Counted from the first letter of the stretch, positions 34,352 through 42,822 are shown. The stretch: DNA of 64,000 bases from Candidatus Saccharimonadota bacterium (GCA_017432025.1 JAFRJX010000005.1:26265-90264), one strand, 5' to 3'. Notes: generated by a model from the sequence alone, not told the origin. A program made the numbers and translations.

Positions 34352-37198
34352 TTAGAAGCCAGTTCTATCGATTTCCCACTGCGGTCTCGCGAGACACCGA
34401 ACCGACATGCCCGTACCACGTCCGTAACTAAACTCCGGGCCACCCTGTGCATAGTTACCCCACCAATACCAGTCGTACACAGCCGTATCCATATAACCAG
34501 AAATAATATAAGAAGTCGCGCTCCAGTAGCCTGAACCCAACGTACCAGCGGATTCTAGCACTCCATAATCATAGGTCGTATAAGTGTTCGGATCCGTGTA
34601 CTTGCCAATCTGACCTGCTCTTGGGAAGTAAAACGGTGCACCCGTAAGATACATATCTACATCACTATTAGTTCCGTCTGGTTGGTTGCCGTGTCCATAG
34701 TATTCGTCCCAAATTGACTGTACAGCCTGATCAAGCTCCGTGTAATCCGATGAGCCACTCGGACTTAGAGATGCATTATATTTCGGAAGTCGCCATCCGG
34801 CCGGACAAATCGAATTCGGTGCATTCTGAAGATGACTATACTGAGACGCATTGTTTGTTGCAACTGCCGCCGCCCAGCTATAATAATTACCAACATGTCC
34901 ATGCGTTCCATTCGAAGCATAAGGCGACATATTAAACATACCACCAGTCTGCCCCTTCAAATAGTTATAGCCATCGTAATTCCCCGAGCTCCACTGCCCA
35001 GAATCCCAATACCAGTTCGTCGATGCCGAAGTCCCTGGGTTTAGCGATATCGGATAATTACTATTATTAAAATTCCATGCCGTAATATAATTACCAGAAT
35101 AATTGTAAACATTCGAGGTCGCATATTGTGGATACCATGATGTACTCGAATCTTCATAACCGATATCCGTATCAGCGTGATAATAATACTTTCTAGCAAT
35201 ATCAAGATCGAGATTTTGACTCATCCAAATGTTGCCATCACCAAGCTTCGTCACCCAATATGTCTTATTATCACGGGAGTCTTTGAGCTGGAATTGTGCC
35301 CATTCTCTCATCGAGTTCCAAACCCCAGCATAATCTACATCATTTAGCGTCGCAAAATCTTGCATATAAGTTAAGTCAGTAATCTGTTTAGCTGCAGGGC
35401 GTAAACATCTAATCGTGTAACCGCCCTGAGAAGTCATCGTCGTACCAGTCGTAATGGTACGATCATTTATATTGCCATTATACATGAGAAATTCATATGC
35501 CCACATACCGCCACTTCCAGTACTATTTGCTGTGTTAGATGAATACATACCGGTATTACCCCGACCAATATAGGCACCATAAATGTACCCACCATAAACG
35601 AAGTTATTCGGGAAGCTCATTAATCGATTCACTACTGCTACATTATCAATGTAACCATAACCGCCACCGTATTGTTTCGAAAGGTAACCAATCGTATCAA
35701 ATTCATCACCCGTATCATAAGGAAGATCCCAACCTTTTGGACAAATCGAACCATCCGCCACTGCATTATTGGTGTAATAATGCGATATTCTACCCGCCGT
35801 CGCACCATACCAGTTGTAATAATTACCATACGCAATCACATTCCCAGATGTACTATATGTCGACGCAGTTTTACCCATCACCGTGTTGTCCGTATTGAAT
35901 AACAAACGTTCCGTACAAGATTGTGTACCATCAGTACACCACTGAGCCGGTGTCGTCGAAGTTGAATACGAAGAAGTCGTCATTTGTATACTCGTACCAG
36001 GGTAATAATACGTCATTGGCACAGCCGGATTATTAGTGTAATTTTCATCAAGTGTCACATTATTGCCACCAAAACGGAAGTTCTCAATAATCCAACAATT
36101 ATCATCCGCTAATCTCGCCACCGCATAAGTTTGGTTGTCACGGATATCCGTGAGCGCCGTCACACTAGCAAGTGTAGCGACAATTGCACCAGTTCCAGAA
36201 TTATAGGAAACCGGCGTCAAGTTACCACAACCTTGCCAGTTATGGAAATACCCAGCCGAGGCCACCCAAGTCGCATAAAGCGTCAAACCCTCAGACGAAT
36301 TTGTTGGTACCGTAATTGCCTGGTTCGGCCCGTAAAGCGTACCCGTGCCATCGGCTGCCGTATTCCAGCCAGCAAAACCATAACCTTGCAAATAGTAGTT
36401 TGGTGCCTGAAGCACCACCGTGCTACCACCCGTTGCCACCTGATACCCCTTATTGCTGCTCGTATCATTTGTATAAGTTCCTGGATTCATCGTCCCGACC
36501 ACATTGGCATTCACTGGATCATAGCAAATGTACCCCGGTAAACAATCTGGGAGCGGTTCCGCCGCCACAATTGAATACTTCACCTTACCAATGTAAGAAT
36601 CCGGTAATTGTGAGCTCGAAATCCTAGCTGCGTAAGTCGTAAAAATTGAAGCACCAACCGTCGTGTCGGTGTTTGTACCATAAGTTGCAATGAGAGTCGT
36701 CGAGCCTGGTACTACATGGTAGCTGCCAAAGCTGTTCTCAATCGTCATTTGGGCAGGAAGATACGAAGACGTATCCTTCGAAATCTGCATCGACCAGTTC
36801 GAAACGTCACCCGTCCCGGTACCGGTGTTAATGTTCCCACCACCATTCTGCCCAATCAGTCTCGTATTGCCGGTCGAATTATTCGAATAACCAACTGCAT
36901 AAATCTCAAAACTCGGCGCATCGGCACACTTGGTTGTTAGTCTCGTCTGACCAATACCGGTGCTGTAAGAGCTATTCGTCACTGTCTTCGAGTGGGTTTG
37001 TGTCACTGTCGAAGTAAATGTACAAGCATTATCTCCATAAATATCTAAAGAATCGTCGTGAATTGCTTTTACTGCTCTGTATTCATAAGAACCGAGTGCA
37101 ACAAATGCCACCGCTGTTAAAGCAACCAAAAACATTGCAACATGTGCACAAATGTACCTAGCAATTTTCATTACTTTTTTATCGCTTTGTTTTAACAC
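34352..37198 (-). CDS. 948-aa surface protein with an InlB-type repeat and two FISUMP modules
   Basis: One N-terminal membrane helix (about residues 13-35) anchors an outward-facing protein. A Ser/Thr-rich region is followed by a B-repeat-like unit (about 215-310, AGWNTAADGTGTLYGP), a FISUMP module (about 315-630, DDNCWIIENF, ICPKGWDLP, ending IRCLRP) and a second (about 635-940, DGNIWMSQNL, ICPAGWRLP, ending VRCLARP). It is a shorter relative of the 1333-aa protein; the sentence order and YGPNQ.I.VP block are shared. The GTG at 37198 has an AAAGG site; ATG at 37171 is an alternative. Adhesion is inferred, not shown. Confidence 0.86.
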   Translation of the reverse strand: MLKQSDKKVMKIARYICAHVAMFLVALTAVAFVALGSYEYRAVKAIHDDSLDIYGDNACTFTSTVTQTHSKTVTNSSYSTGIGQTRLTTKCADAPSFEIYAVGYSNNSTGNTRLIGQNGGGNINTGTGTGDVSNWSMQISKDTSSYLPAQMTIENSFGSYHVVPGSTTLIATYGTNTDTTVGASIFTTYAARISSSQLPDSYIGKVKYSIVAAEPLPDCLPGYICYDPVNANVVGTMNPGTYTNDTSSNKGYQVATGGSTVVLQAPNYYLQGYGFAGWNTAADGTGTLYGPNQAITVPTNSSEGLTLYATWVASAGYFHNWQGCGNLTPVSYNSGTGAIVATLASVTALTDIRDNQTYAVARLADDNCWIIENFRFGGNNVTLDENYTNNPAVPMTYYYPGTSIQMTTSSYSTSTTPAQWCTDGTQSCTERLLFNTDNTVMGKTASTYSTSGNVIAYGNYYNWYGATAGRISHYYTNNAVADGSICPKGWDLPYDTGDEFDTIGYLSKQYGGGYGYIDNVAVVNRLMSFPNNFVYGGYIYGAYIGRGNTGMYSSNTANSTGSGGMWAYEFLMYNGNINDRTITTGTTMTSQGGYTIRCLRPAAKQITDLTYMQDFATLNDVDYAGVWNSMREWAQFQLKDSRDNKTYWVTKLGDGNIWMSQNLDLDIARKYYYHADTDIGYEDSSTSWYPQYATSNVYNYSGNYITAWNFNNSNYPISLNPGTSASTNWYWDSGQWSSGNYDGYNYLKGQTGGMFNMSPYASNGTHGHVGNYYSWAAAVATNNASQYSHLQNAPNSICPAGWRLPKYNASLSPSGSSDYTELDQAVQSIWDEYYGHGNQPDGTNSDVDMYLTGAPFYFPRAGQIGKYTDPNTYTTYDYGVLESAGTLGSGYWSATSYIISGYMDTAVYDWYWWGNYAQGGPEFSYGRGTGMSVRCLARPQWEIDRTGF

Positions 37199-37237
37199 TT
37201 TTTACCTTTATTGCACACCTAAAAAGTATACATTACC

Positions 37238-37266
37238 ATTATAAAACGCTTATCTTATTTTGTCCA
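37238..37266 (-). promoter_or_regulatory. Promoter of the 948-aa surface protein
   Basis: TGGACA (37261-37266) and TATAAT (37238-37243) are 17 bp apart on the minus strand. Confidence 0.65.
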
Positions 37267-37309
37267 TGTTTTTGAAGCATTTTTTATGCTTGCTTTAACC
37301 ATATTCATA

Positions 37310-37338
37310 TTGACTTTTTTAGCATTTTGTGCTATAAT
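37310..37338 (+). promoter_or_regulatory. Promoter of the 75-aa protein gene
   Basis: TTGACT and TATAAT are 17 bp apart with TGTGC before the -10. Over 29 positions it differs at only two from the promoter at 53411-53439 on the other strand. Confidence 0.8.
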
Positions 37339-37381
37339 AGAAGTATCTGTTATTCCAATCGAGTTTAGGAGGTATAAAAAC

Positions 37382-37609
37382 ATGATGGATAACATGAGTT
37401 GGGGTGAAAACCCCGAATATGGCCCTCAGGCCATGGTCGCACATTTCGATCGAGACGACAATATCAGCCTGGATTTCCAGTACGAAGCCAGAAGGATCGG
37501 CAAAAAAGTCATTGTTAAACAATGCGCCGGCCGCTCTGGTCTCACAATTGTTGTCCCAAATGTTAGCTTTAAGGAGATGAATAGACTCATCGACCTCACC
37601 GAAAGGTAA
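37382..37609 (+). CDS. 75-aa protein of unknown function (cassette gene)
   Basis: I do not recognise the family. The start is ATG 37382, 9 nt after TTAGGAGG; the reading frame is open further upstream but that part covers the promoter. The protein (MMDNMSWGENPEYGP...) is soluble, with a single Cys in QCAGRSG, and could form a small alpha/beta fold. It has its own promoter and a strong terminator and sits convergent to rpsO. Confidence 0.75.
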   Translation: MMDNMSWGENPEYGPQAMVAHFDRDDNISLDFQYEARRIGKKVIVKQCAGRSGLTIVVPNVSFKEMNRLIDLTER

Positions 37610-37624
37610 GCTAATCATTCTATC

Positions 37625-37664
37625 AAAAAACCCGCCTGCTTCTAGCAGACGGGTTGATTTTTTT
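37625..37664. terminator. Bidirectional terminator between the 75-aa gene and rpsO
   Basis: AACCCG, CTGC and GCAG, GGGTT pair in a stem flanked by A6 and T7. Confidence 0.88.
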
Positions 37665-37665
37665 A

Positions 37666-37932
37666 CTATTTCCTGAGGCCGAGCTTCTTCACAGTCTTCT
37701 TGTATAGCTCAAAATCGGTCGTCTCAAGGTACTTTAGAAGCTTCTTACGCTTCCCTACCATCTGCATTAAACCTCTTTTGGCCATAAAGTCATGTTTGTT
37801 ATTCTTGACGTGCTCAGTCACTTCTTTGATGCGCTCCGTCAAAATCGAAACTTGAACTTCAGGAGAACCAACGTCAGCTTTGTTACGAGCGACCTTGGCA
37901 ATAGCCTTGTCCTTATTCTCTTTTGTTATCAT
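37666..37932 (-). CDS. rpsO: Ribosomal protein S15
   Basis: This 88-aa protein binds 16S rRNA early in 30S assembly. Family blocks are VGSPEVQVSILTERI, HDFMAKRGLMQMVGKRKKLL and the C-terminal YKKTVKKLGLRK. I place the start at ATG 37932 (MITKENK); the open frame upstream passes through the promoter and terminator. TATAAT (37942-37947) lies 9 nt before the ATG, so the leader is at most about 3 nt, which leaves no room for the rpsO autoregulatory leader known in E. coli. Confidence 0.95.
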   Translation of the reverse strand: MITKENKDKAIAKVARNKADVGSPEVQVSILTERIKEVTEHVKNNKHDFMAKRGLMQMVGKRKKLLKYLETTDFELYKKTVKKLGLRK

Positions 37933-37953
37933 AGTTTTTTCATTATACCACAC

Positions 37954-37994
37954 CAGAGAAAAAAAGTAAACCCTCGCCTGATGGCGAGGGTTTT
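37954..37994 (-). terminator. Terminator of the AcrVA2-like gene
   Basis: AAACCCTCGCC and GGCGAGGGTTT pair around TGAT, followed on the minus strand by ACTTTTTTT. Confidence 0.88.
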
Positions 37995-37996
37995 CC

Positions 37997-38995
37997 TCAT
38001 TCATAAACTTTTGCTCTTGGCGTAATTTTATCACCGGGTTTTCCACCACGACTAAATGATTCAATTTCCTTCCTAATAGGTTTGGTTCTGCCTTTACCTG
38101 TCCAATAGGTTCGATAATGTTTTGCTACATCGTGTGGCCTCGGAGATTTATGCGTCCCCTTTTGCATCACGATTTCGATCGGCCTCTCACAAGGTGGAAT
38201 CAATCCTTCTGTTGATAATGCTGAACCAGGAGCCGAAATCCTATCTTCTATAGTAGTAGTTTGGATCACTTTTTCGCTTGAGACAAAATCACCAAATACA
38301 TAGTCGGAAGGTTTCACTCTAGTGCCATTTTGTCCTTTAAGTATGATACGACTGACAGGAATTATCTCTGGCTCGCGATTATATATTGCTAGAAAAAGCA
38401 CAATTTGCCACGCATATTTCATATAATCACGCTGTTTAGAATCCGGAATATAAATAGAGATGCGGTTATTAAGCCAACAGCCAAACGTTCCCGAATCGAC
38501 TGGGTAGTAATACATCTCATTCCCTACAAAAGCTGTTACATCAAACCGGTTCTCTCTCTTACAGATTAGATAACCTATCTCTGATTCTTCTTGCTTAGGC
38601 CTATCCAAATTCAAAATCACAAATACCGCTGGAAACGGTAGACTAAGCGTCTTCATATCAGGCTTGTCAATTGGGTACGAACGAAGAAACTGCAGCAGCG
38701 TCGATTCCTTAATCGAATAGGTCATTTGATACCTTTTCCAAGCGAGAAGATTGTACACAGCATATCCAAAAGCTTCAATTTCCCAGGTTAATCTTACAGT
38801 CTTGCCCTGATCTCTCACACATTTTGCGATAAACTTGCTTATTGGCATTCCTGCTCTACTTTGCTCCAGGCTGCGGACGCTGTCCTCTTCATAGAGAAAC
38901 ATTTCGAGTAATTCATTACGAGAAATAAATTTCATCGCCATCGAATCTTTGTCCACAACGAATCCTTCAGTACTAATTACATCGGTCTTATTCAA
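37997..38995 (-). CDS. AcrVA2-like protein (possible anti-CRISPR family member)
   Basis: The 332-aa product shows three stretches I recognise from the AcrVA2 family: LPFPAVFVILNL in the middle, YAWQIVLFLAIYNREPEIIP, and a C-terminal PRPHDVAKHYRTYWTGKGRTK, which parallels the AcrVA2 ending with HWHGYWQGTGQ. AcrVA2 of Moraxella lowers Cas12a by acting on its mRNA during translation; homologues also occur widely on mobile elements with unknown roles. I choose TTG 38995 as start because GGGAG lies 8 nt before it, while the in-frame GTG at 39004 overlaps that site. Promoter TTGACT-17-TATAAT and a terminator make it a stand-alone unit. The family call rests on memory of motifs, not on a search. Confidence 0.5.
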   Translation of the reverse strand: MNKTDVISTEGFVVDKDSMAMKFISRNELLEMFLYEEDSVRSLEQSRAGMPISKFIAKCVRDQGKTVRLTWEIEAFGYAVYNLLAWKRYQMTYSIKESTLLQFLRSYPIDKPDMKTLSLPFPAVFVILNLDRPKQEESEIGYLICKRENRFDVTAFVGNEMYYYPVDSGTFGCWLNNRISIYIPDSKQRDYMKYAWQIVLFLAIYNREPEIIPVSRIILKGQNGTRVKPSDYVFGDFVSSEKVIQTTTIEDRISAPGSALSTEGLIPPCERPIEIVMQKGTHKSPRPHDVAKHYRTYWTGKGRTKPIRKEIESFSRGGKPGDKITPRAKVYE

Positions 38996-39064
38996 TAGAA
39001 CCACTCCCTTTCAAAAGTTTACAAAGAATTAAAATACAAACCGCCTCCTAACGATTCATCTATA

Positions 39065-39093
39065 ATTATAGCACACTTTTACCAAAAAGTCAA
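39065..39093 (-). promoter_or_regulatory. Promoter of the AcrVA2-like gene
   Basis: TTGACT (39088-39093) and TATAAT (39065-39070) are 17 bp apart on the minus strand, with TGTGC before the -10. Confidence 0.8.
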
Positions 39094-39139
39094 GAATAAC
39101 CACTTTATTTTACAGAGGTTTTATGGTAAAATACCCCTA

Positions 39140-39850
39140 ATGGAAGATCAAATCATTTTAGTCGATAAACCAGCCGGAATCTCCTCTTTTGGTGTCGTCG
39201 CGAAAATTCGCCGCGAATTAAAGGAAGAGTTCGGCCGCAAGATTAAAGTCGGTCACACCGGGACACTAGATCCCTTCGCCACCGGCCTTTTGATTTTGCT
39301 ATCTGGTAAAATGACCAAAAAATCGAATGAATTCTTAAAACTCGATAAAATCTACGAAGCCGAACTAAAACTTGGTTTCGTCTCCTCTACCGGCGACCCT
39401 GAAGGAGAGATTCAACCGTTTCACATTGAGGACCTTTCGGAGGTTACGACCGAGAATGAGGGCGCGAGCCCCGTAACGACGGGCGCGAGCGACCCGTGTC
39501 CGAAACGTAAAACGGTTGAATCTGTGCTTCGTTCCTTCACCGGTAAAATCACCCAAACCCCACCTCGTTTCTCGGCTATTAAGATTAACGGCGAGCGCGC
39601 CTATAAACTCGCTCGTAAAGGCGCCGATTTTGAAATCCCGAGTCGCGAAGTCGAAATCTTTCGTCTTGAGATCCTTGATTATTCTTACCCAACTCTTAAA
39701 ATCCGCTGCCACGTCAGCAGTGGCACCTACATCCGCACACTCGCCGAAGACATCGGCAAAAAACTTGGCACCGGTGCCTATCTCACCGCCCTTCGCCGCA
39801 CCAAGATTGGTAACTACCGCATCGAAGACGCTAAAAAAGTTATGCTATAA
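39140..39850 (+). CDS. truB: tRNA pseudouridine synthase TruB with an in-frame palindromic insert
   Basis: It makes pseudouridine 55 in the tRNA T-loop. Motifs are DKPAGISSFGVV, GHTGTLDPFATGLL (catalytic Asp), the SAIKINGERAYKLAR block and SSGTYIRTLAEDIG. It is 236 aa and lacks the C-terminal PUA-type domain of longer forms. Between EGEIQPFH and VLRSFTGKI there are about 20 more residues than in usual TruB (around EVTTENEGASPVTTGAS), encoded by a GC-rich palindrome at 39409-39522. A TAAAAT box 7 nt before the ATG suggests a leaderless message. Confidence 0.93.
   Translation: MEDQIILVDKPAGISSFGVVAKIRRELKEEFGRKIKVGHTGTLDPFATGLLILLSGKMTKKSNEFLKLDKIYEAELKLGFVSSTGDPEGEIQPFHIEDLSEVTTENEGASPVTTGASDPCPKRKTVESVLRSFTGKITQTPPRFSAIKINGERAYKLARKGADFEIPSREVEIFRLEILDYSYPTLKIRCHVSSGTYIRTLAEDIGKKLGTGAYLTALRRTKIGNYRIEDAKKVML
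39409..39522. repeat. In-frame palindromic element inside truB
   Basis: Arms of 16 bp (39409-39424 and 39507-39522) are inverted copies with one mismatch; the outer 13 bp, GATTCAACCGTTT and its complement, are perfect. Within the loop, GTTACG and CGTAAC form a second stem. The element is 114 bp (38 codons), GC-rich against its surroundings, and lies where TruB homologues have a variable loop. Confidence 0.75.
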
Positions 39851-39851
39851 T
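39846..39851 (+). promoter_or_regulatory. -10 box of the PRC-barrel gene, overlapping the truB stop codon
   Basis: TGCTATAAT occurs with the truB stop TAA (39848-39850) inside the -10 hexamer. Six bases then separate it from the ATG at 39858. Confidence 0.75.
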
Positions 39852-39857
39852 GGAATT

Positions 39858-40466
39858 ATGTTAGTTCAAGCTAGCCGCCTTCTCGGCACTAAAGTCTTAA
39901 GTATGCAATCAACGAGCGCTATCGGCTCCGTTTCAAAACCAATCGTTGATCCATCTGATTGCAAAATCATTGGTTTTTATCTATCTGGTCCTTTAGTCGA
40001 CCGCGGAGCTAACATTCTAGACACCAAATCCATCCGCGAATACTCCCGTTATGGCATGGTTGTCGATTCTATTGACGAACTTGTGAATAAAGAAGATGTA
40101 ATCAAAATTAGCAAAGTCATTGACCTAAATTTTAATCTCATCGGCCTAAGAGTCGAAACTAAAAAAGGCACCAAACTAGGCAAAGTTCTCGATTATACCG
40201 TCACAAGTGACGACTACATGGTCCAACAAATTATCGTAAAGCGTCCGATTATTAAAAGTTTTGTTGATCCTGATTTAACTATTCCACGCAGCGAAATTGT
40301 TGAAATTGACGACTACAAAATCATTGTGAAAGACGAAGAAAGCGTAATCAAGAAAAAAGCCGCGAACGAAGAGTTTATTCCGAATTTTGTGAATCCGTTC
40401 CGTAAGTCTGAACAAGATTTCGCACAGTCTCAAAGTGAAATCCCTGACGACAAAGATACTGAATAA
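39858..40466 (+). CDS. PRC-barrel domain protein
   Basis: The 202-aa product opens MLVQASRLLGTKVLSMQ, a PRC-barrel start, and has a second similar segment around GLRVETKKGTKLGKVLDYTV. PRC-barrel domains occur in RNA processing (RimM) and photosynthetic proteins; the role here is unknown. I choose ATG 39858 because a -10 box ends 6 nt upstream; the open frame to 39516 only shadows truB. Its last 92 bp overlap the end of recX on the other strand, both in coding sense. Confidence 0.82.
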   Translation: MLVQASRLLGTKVLSMQSTSAIGSVSKPIVDPSDCKIIGFYLSGPLVDRGANILDTKSIREYSRYGMVVDSIDELVNKEDVIKISKVIDLNFNLIGLRVETKKGTKLGKVLDYTVTSDDYMVQQIIVKRPIIKSFVDPDLTIPRSEIVEIDDYKIIVKDEESVIKKKAANEEFIPNFVNPFRKSEQDFAQSQSEIPDDKDTE

Positions 40467-41082
40467 GTTTTTCATTATCGTATTTGTTGCGTTTTTTTGC
40501 AATCATTTTCATAATTTCTTCTTCATCGTTTCGGCTCGTTACCTCTAAGACTTGCTCAATTATTTCGCGCGAAACGCCTTTTTTCATGAGCTCCATTTGT
40601 AGGCGTTTTTTGGAGATTCCTTTTTTCACAAAACGATTCTCAACGTAGTATTCGGCAAACTTTAAATCGTCCAAGTATCCTTTTTGAATGAGCCTTTCAA
40701 TAATCGCATCCGAAAAGCCAGACATAGTTTCCTTGTTGGGAAAATCAGAATGCTCTTCCGAGGTAGTAAGACTCGGCCTAGCGGCCCGGAGCGCTACCGA
40801 GGAAGAGTTTCTGATTTTCCTATACAAGTAATCCTTAGTCTCCCGAATCGAATGTGGTCTGGTTAAAACCCATTCGAGCGTTCTTTGGTATATTTTTCCA
40901 AACTCAGACGCTCGTTTAAATTCTTTTAAATCACTTTCAGAAATCTCTTGCCCGACTTTAATTTTAAAATCCACTAATTGCGCAATGTCGAGTGAAAAAG
41001 AATACTTCCCATCCACATAAACATTCACGCGGTTTTCGTTTTTAACCGCCTGTTTGATATTAGTGATTTTGAAGGTAGCCAT
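40375..41082 (-). CDS. recX: Regulatory protein RecX with an in-frame palindromic insert
   Basis: RecX binds RecA filaments and limits their activity. The three-helix repeats are visible: RTLEWVLTRPHSIRETKDYLYRK, then AIIERLIQKGYLDDLKFAEYYVENRF, RLQMELMKKGVSREIIEQVLE and IQYLCRQGFHFETVRNLV. At 235 aa it is longer than usual. About 30 extra residues between DYLYRK and FSDAIIERL (around SSSVALRAARPSLTTSEE) coincide with a palindrome at 40739-40820. It is the last gene of recA-nudix-recX, overlaps the Nudix gene by 23 bp, and its 3' end overlaps the PRC-barrel gene. Confidence 0.88.
   Translation of the reverse strand: MATFKITNIKQAVKNENRVNVYVDGKYSFSLDIAQLVDFKIKVGQEISESDLKEFKRASEFGKIYQRTLEWVLTRPHSIRETKDYLYRKIRNSSSVALRAARPSLTTSEEHSDFPNKETMSGFSDAIIERLIQKGYLDDLKFAEYYVENRFVKKGISKKRLQMELMKKGVSREIIEQVLEVTSRNDEEEIMKMIAKKRNKYDNEKLIQYLCRQGFHFETVRNLVQTYGTDSQNSE
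40739..40820. repeat. In-frame palindromic element inside recX
   Basis: GGAAAATCAGAA (40739-40750) and TTCTGATTTTCC (40809-40820) are perfect inverted arms; CTCTTCC (40753-40759) and GGAAGAG (40801-40807) continue the stem. The interior is GC-rich (GCGGCCCGGAGCGC) and shares CCGGAGCGC with the arcC-pgi palindrome. Confidence 0.75.
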
Positions 41083-41626
41083 GAATCTTTAACCACTCGT
41101 GAATATTCGGAAAAGTGATGTTGTCAGTTTTTAGTGGGTCCTTGGCATATTTCAAACGGAATTCTTCCATCTCACTATATTTCACCCATTTCACTTCCGA
41201 AACTTCATTATCATCAAAATGAAATTCGTCCGGTCTTCCAGTCCAGTCTACACAGTAAACCCACGCAAAACGATTACAATTAAACGGTCGCATCGTCACG
41301 AATTCCAGATCCTCTGGCGTAATGTCGACACCAATTTCTTCCTTCGTTTCACGAATTGCACCTTGAATCAATGTCTCACCTAAATTAATGTGTCCGCCGG
41401 CCGAAAAATCCCACATACCTGGATAACGATCAACTTTTTCGGACCTTTTCTGCCATAAAAACTCTAATTCATGTTTGTCGTTAAAACGATAAAAAGCAAT
41501 TACCGCCACCCCAACGATAGCTTTATTATTAGTTTTTTCTGGATTATCTTTTTTAGAATCCCAACCCTCTCCAGGAATTGGTTCACCGTTTTTTGCATAG
41601 ACTTGCCAAATCTCATCCTGATGCAT
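41060..41626 (-). CDS. Nudix hydrolase (isopentenyl-diphosphate isomerase/YfcD-like)
   Basis: The 188-aa protein has a full Nudix box, GGHINLGETLIQGAIRETKEEIG, that binds metal and a diphosphate. The leading MHQDEIWQVYAKNGEPIPGEG segment is typical of the YfcD/IDI-like branch. The substrate is unknown. The start is ATG 41626, with GGAGGA 5 nt upstream; the longer open frame runs back into recA. It lies between recA and recX and overlaps recX by 23 bp, so a role in cleaning oxidised nucleotides is possible but not shown. Confidence 0.85.
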   Translation of the reverse strand: MHQDEIWQVYAKNGEPIPGEGWDSKKDNPEKTNNKAIVGVAVIAFYRFNDKHELEFLWQKRSEKVDRYPGMWDFSAGGHINLGETLIQGAIRETKEEIGVDITPEDLEFVTMRPFNCNRFAWVYCVDWTGRPDEFHFDDNEVSEVKWVKYSEMEEFRLKYAKDPLKTDNITFPNIHEWLKIHGYLQNH

Positions 41627-41648
41627 CAAGTCTCCTCCATTTAGTTTT

Positions 41649-42677
41649 TTATTCTTCGTTTGCTGCTCTTTCGCGAACTTGCTTTTCAATTTCTTCCATT
41701 AATTCTGGTTTTTCTTTGAAAAGTTTCTTCACGGCTTCGCGACCTTGTCCTAAAGTCTCACCATTGTATTTAAAGAATGCACCGGCCTTATCGATGATGC
41801 CATATTGCACGCCAAGATCCAGCACGTCACCGGTCTTTGAAATACCTTCGTTGTACATAATGTCGAACTCAGCCGTCCTAAATGGTGCCGCAATCTTGTT
41901 CTTCACCACTTTAATCTTCGTACGGTTACCGGAAATGTTTTCGCCTTCCTTAATCTGACCAATGCGACGAATATCAATGCGTACCGACGCATAGAACTTA
42001 AGCGCATTACCACCAGTCGTGGTTTCTGGATTACCAAACATCACACCAATCTTCATACGAATCTGGTTAATGAAAATTACTGTTGCACGCGACTTCGAAA
42101 TAATGCCAGTGAGCTTGCGCATTGCCTGAGACATCAATCTCGCTTGAAGACCCATCTGAGCATCGCCCATATCGCCATCAATTTCCGCTTGTGGGACCAA
42201 TGCTGCGACCGAGTCCACCACAATCAAATCTACTGCATTTGAGCGCACCAAAGTTTCACAAATCTCGAGTGCCTGCTCGCCATTATCCGGTTGCGAAATT
42301 AGTAAATTCGCCGTATCTACACCAATCTTCTTGGCATAGGCTGGATCGAGCGCATGCTCAGCATCGATAAATGCTGCCTGTCCGCCTTGCTTCTGAATCT
42401 CCGCAATTGCATGAAGTGCCAAAGTCGTCTTACCCGAAGATTCTGGACCATAAATCTCAATAATACGCCCTTTTGGATAACCACCACCGAGCGCTAAATC
42501 TAGCGACAAAGAGCCCGAAGGCAGAAGCTCAACATCCATCTTCGGAGTTTCACCAAGCTTCATAATTGAGCCATCACCAAATTGCTTCGTAATTTGTGCA
42601 ATTGCCAGCTTCAAGGCCTCGGACTTTCCGTCACCCTTATCGTTTTTATTGTCTGCCACCACATCCTTTTTTGCCAT
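41649..42677 (-). CDS. recA: Recombinase RecA
   Basis: It drives DNA strand exchange and repair. The protein has Walker [11 protein letters not shown], the [15 protein letters not shown]alker B region, the L1/L2 loops ([29 protein letters not shown]) and the usual C-terminal domain, 342 aa in all. The ATG at 42677 is preceded by GAAAGG. No LexA-type operator was recognised upstream. It heads recA-nudix-recX. Confidence 0.98.
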   Translation of the reverse strand: MAKKDVVADNKNDKGDGKSEALKLAIAQITKQFGDGSIMKLGETPKMDVELLPSGSLSLDLALGGGYPKGRIIEIYGPESSGKTTLALHAIAEIQKQGGQAAFIDAEHALDPAYAKKIGVDTANLLISQPDNGEQALEICETLVRSNAVDLIVVDSVAALVPQAEIDGDMGDAQMGLQARLMSQAMRKLTGIISKSRATVIFINQIRMKIGVMFGNPETTTGGNALKFYASVRIDIRRIGQIKEGENISGNRTKIKVVKNKIAAPFRTAEFDIMYNEGISKTGDVLDLGVQYGIIDKAGAFFKYNGETLGQGREAVKKLFKEKPELMEEIEKQVRERAANEE

Positions 42678-42810
42678 AGTATTACCTTTCTTCTTATTTA
42701 TTATATACTAAAACCCGGATTTTTATCTGATTTCCGCAGTTTCTATACTATAGCCATCTAGACTTGTAAACCCCCTACCTAAAAATAGAAAGCGCCTAGG
42801 CTTATTCTGT

Positions 42811-42816
42811 TATAAT
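42811..42816 (+). promoter_or_regulatory. -10 box of the HopA1-like gene, leaderless type
   Basis: TATAAT, then AAAAGT, then ATG at 42823. Confidence 0.7.
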
Positions 42817-42822
42817 AAAAGT

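Noticed and set aside
39516..39857. Longer reading frame of the PRC-barrel gene reaching back into truB
   Set aside because: The upstream part is a shifted frame of truB and has Ser/Pro/Lys noise; the -10 box fixes the start at 39858.
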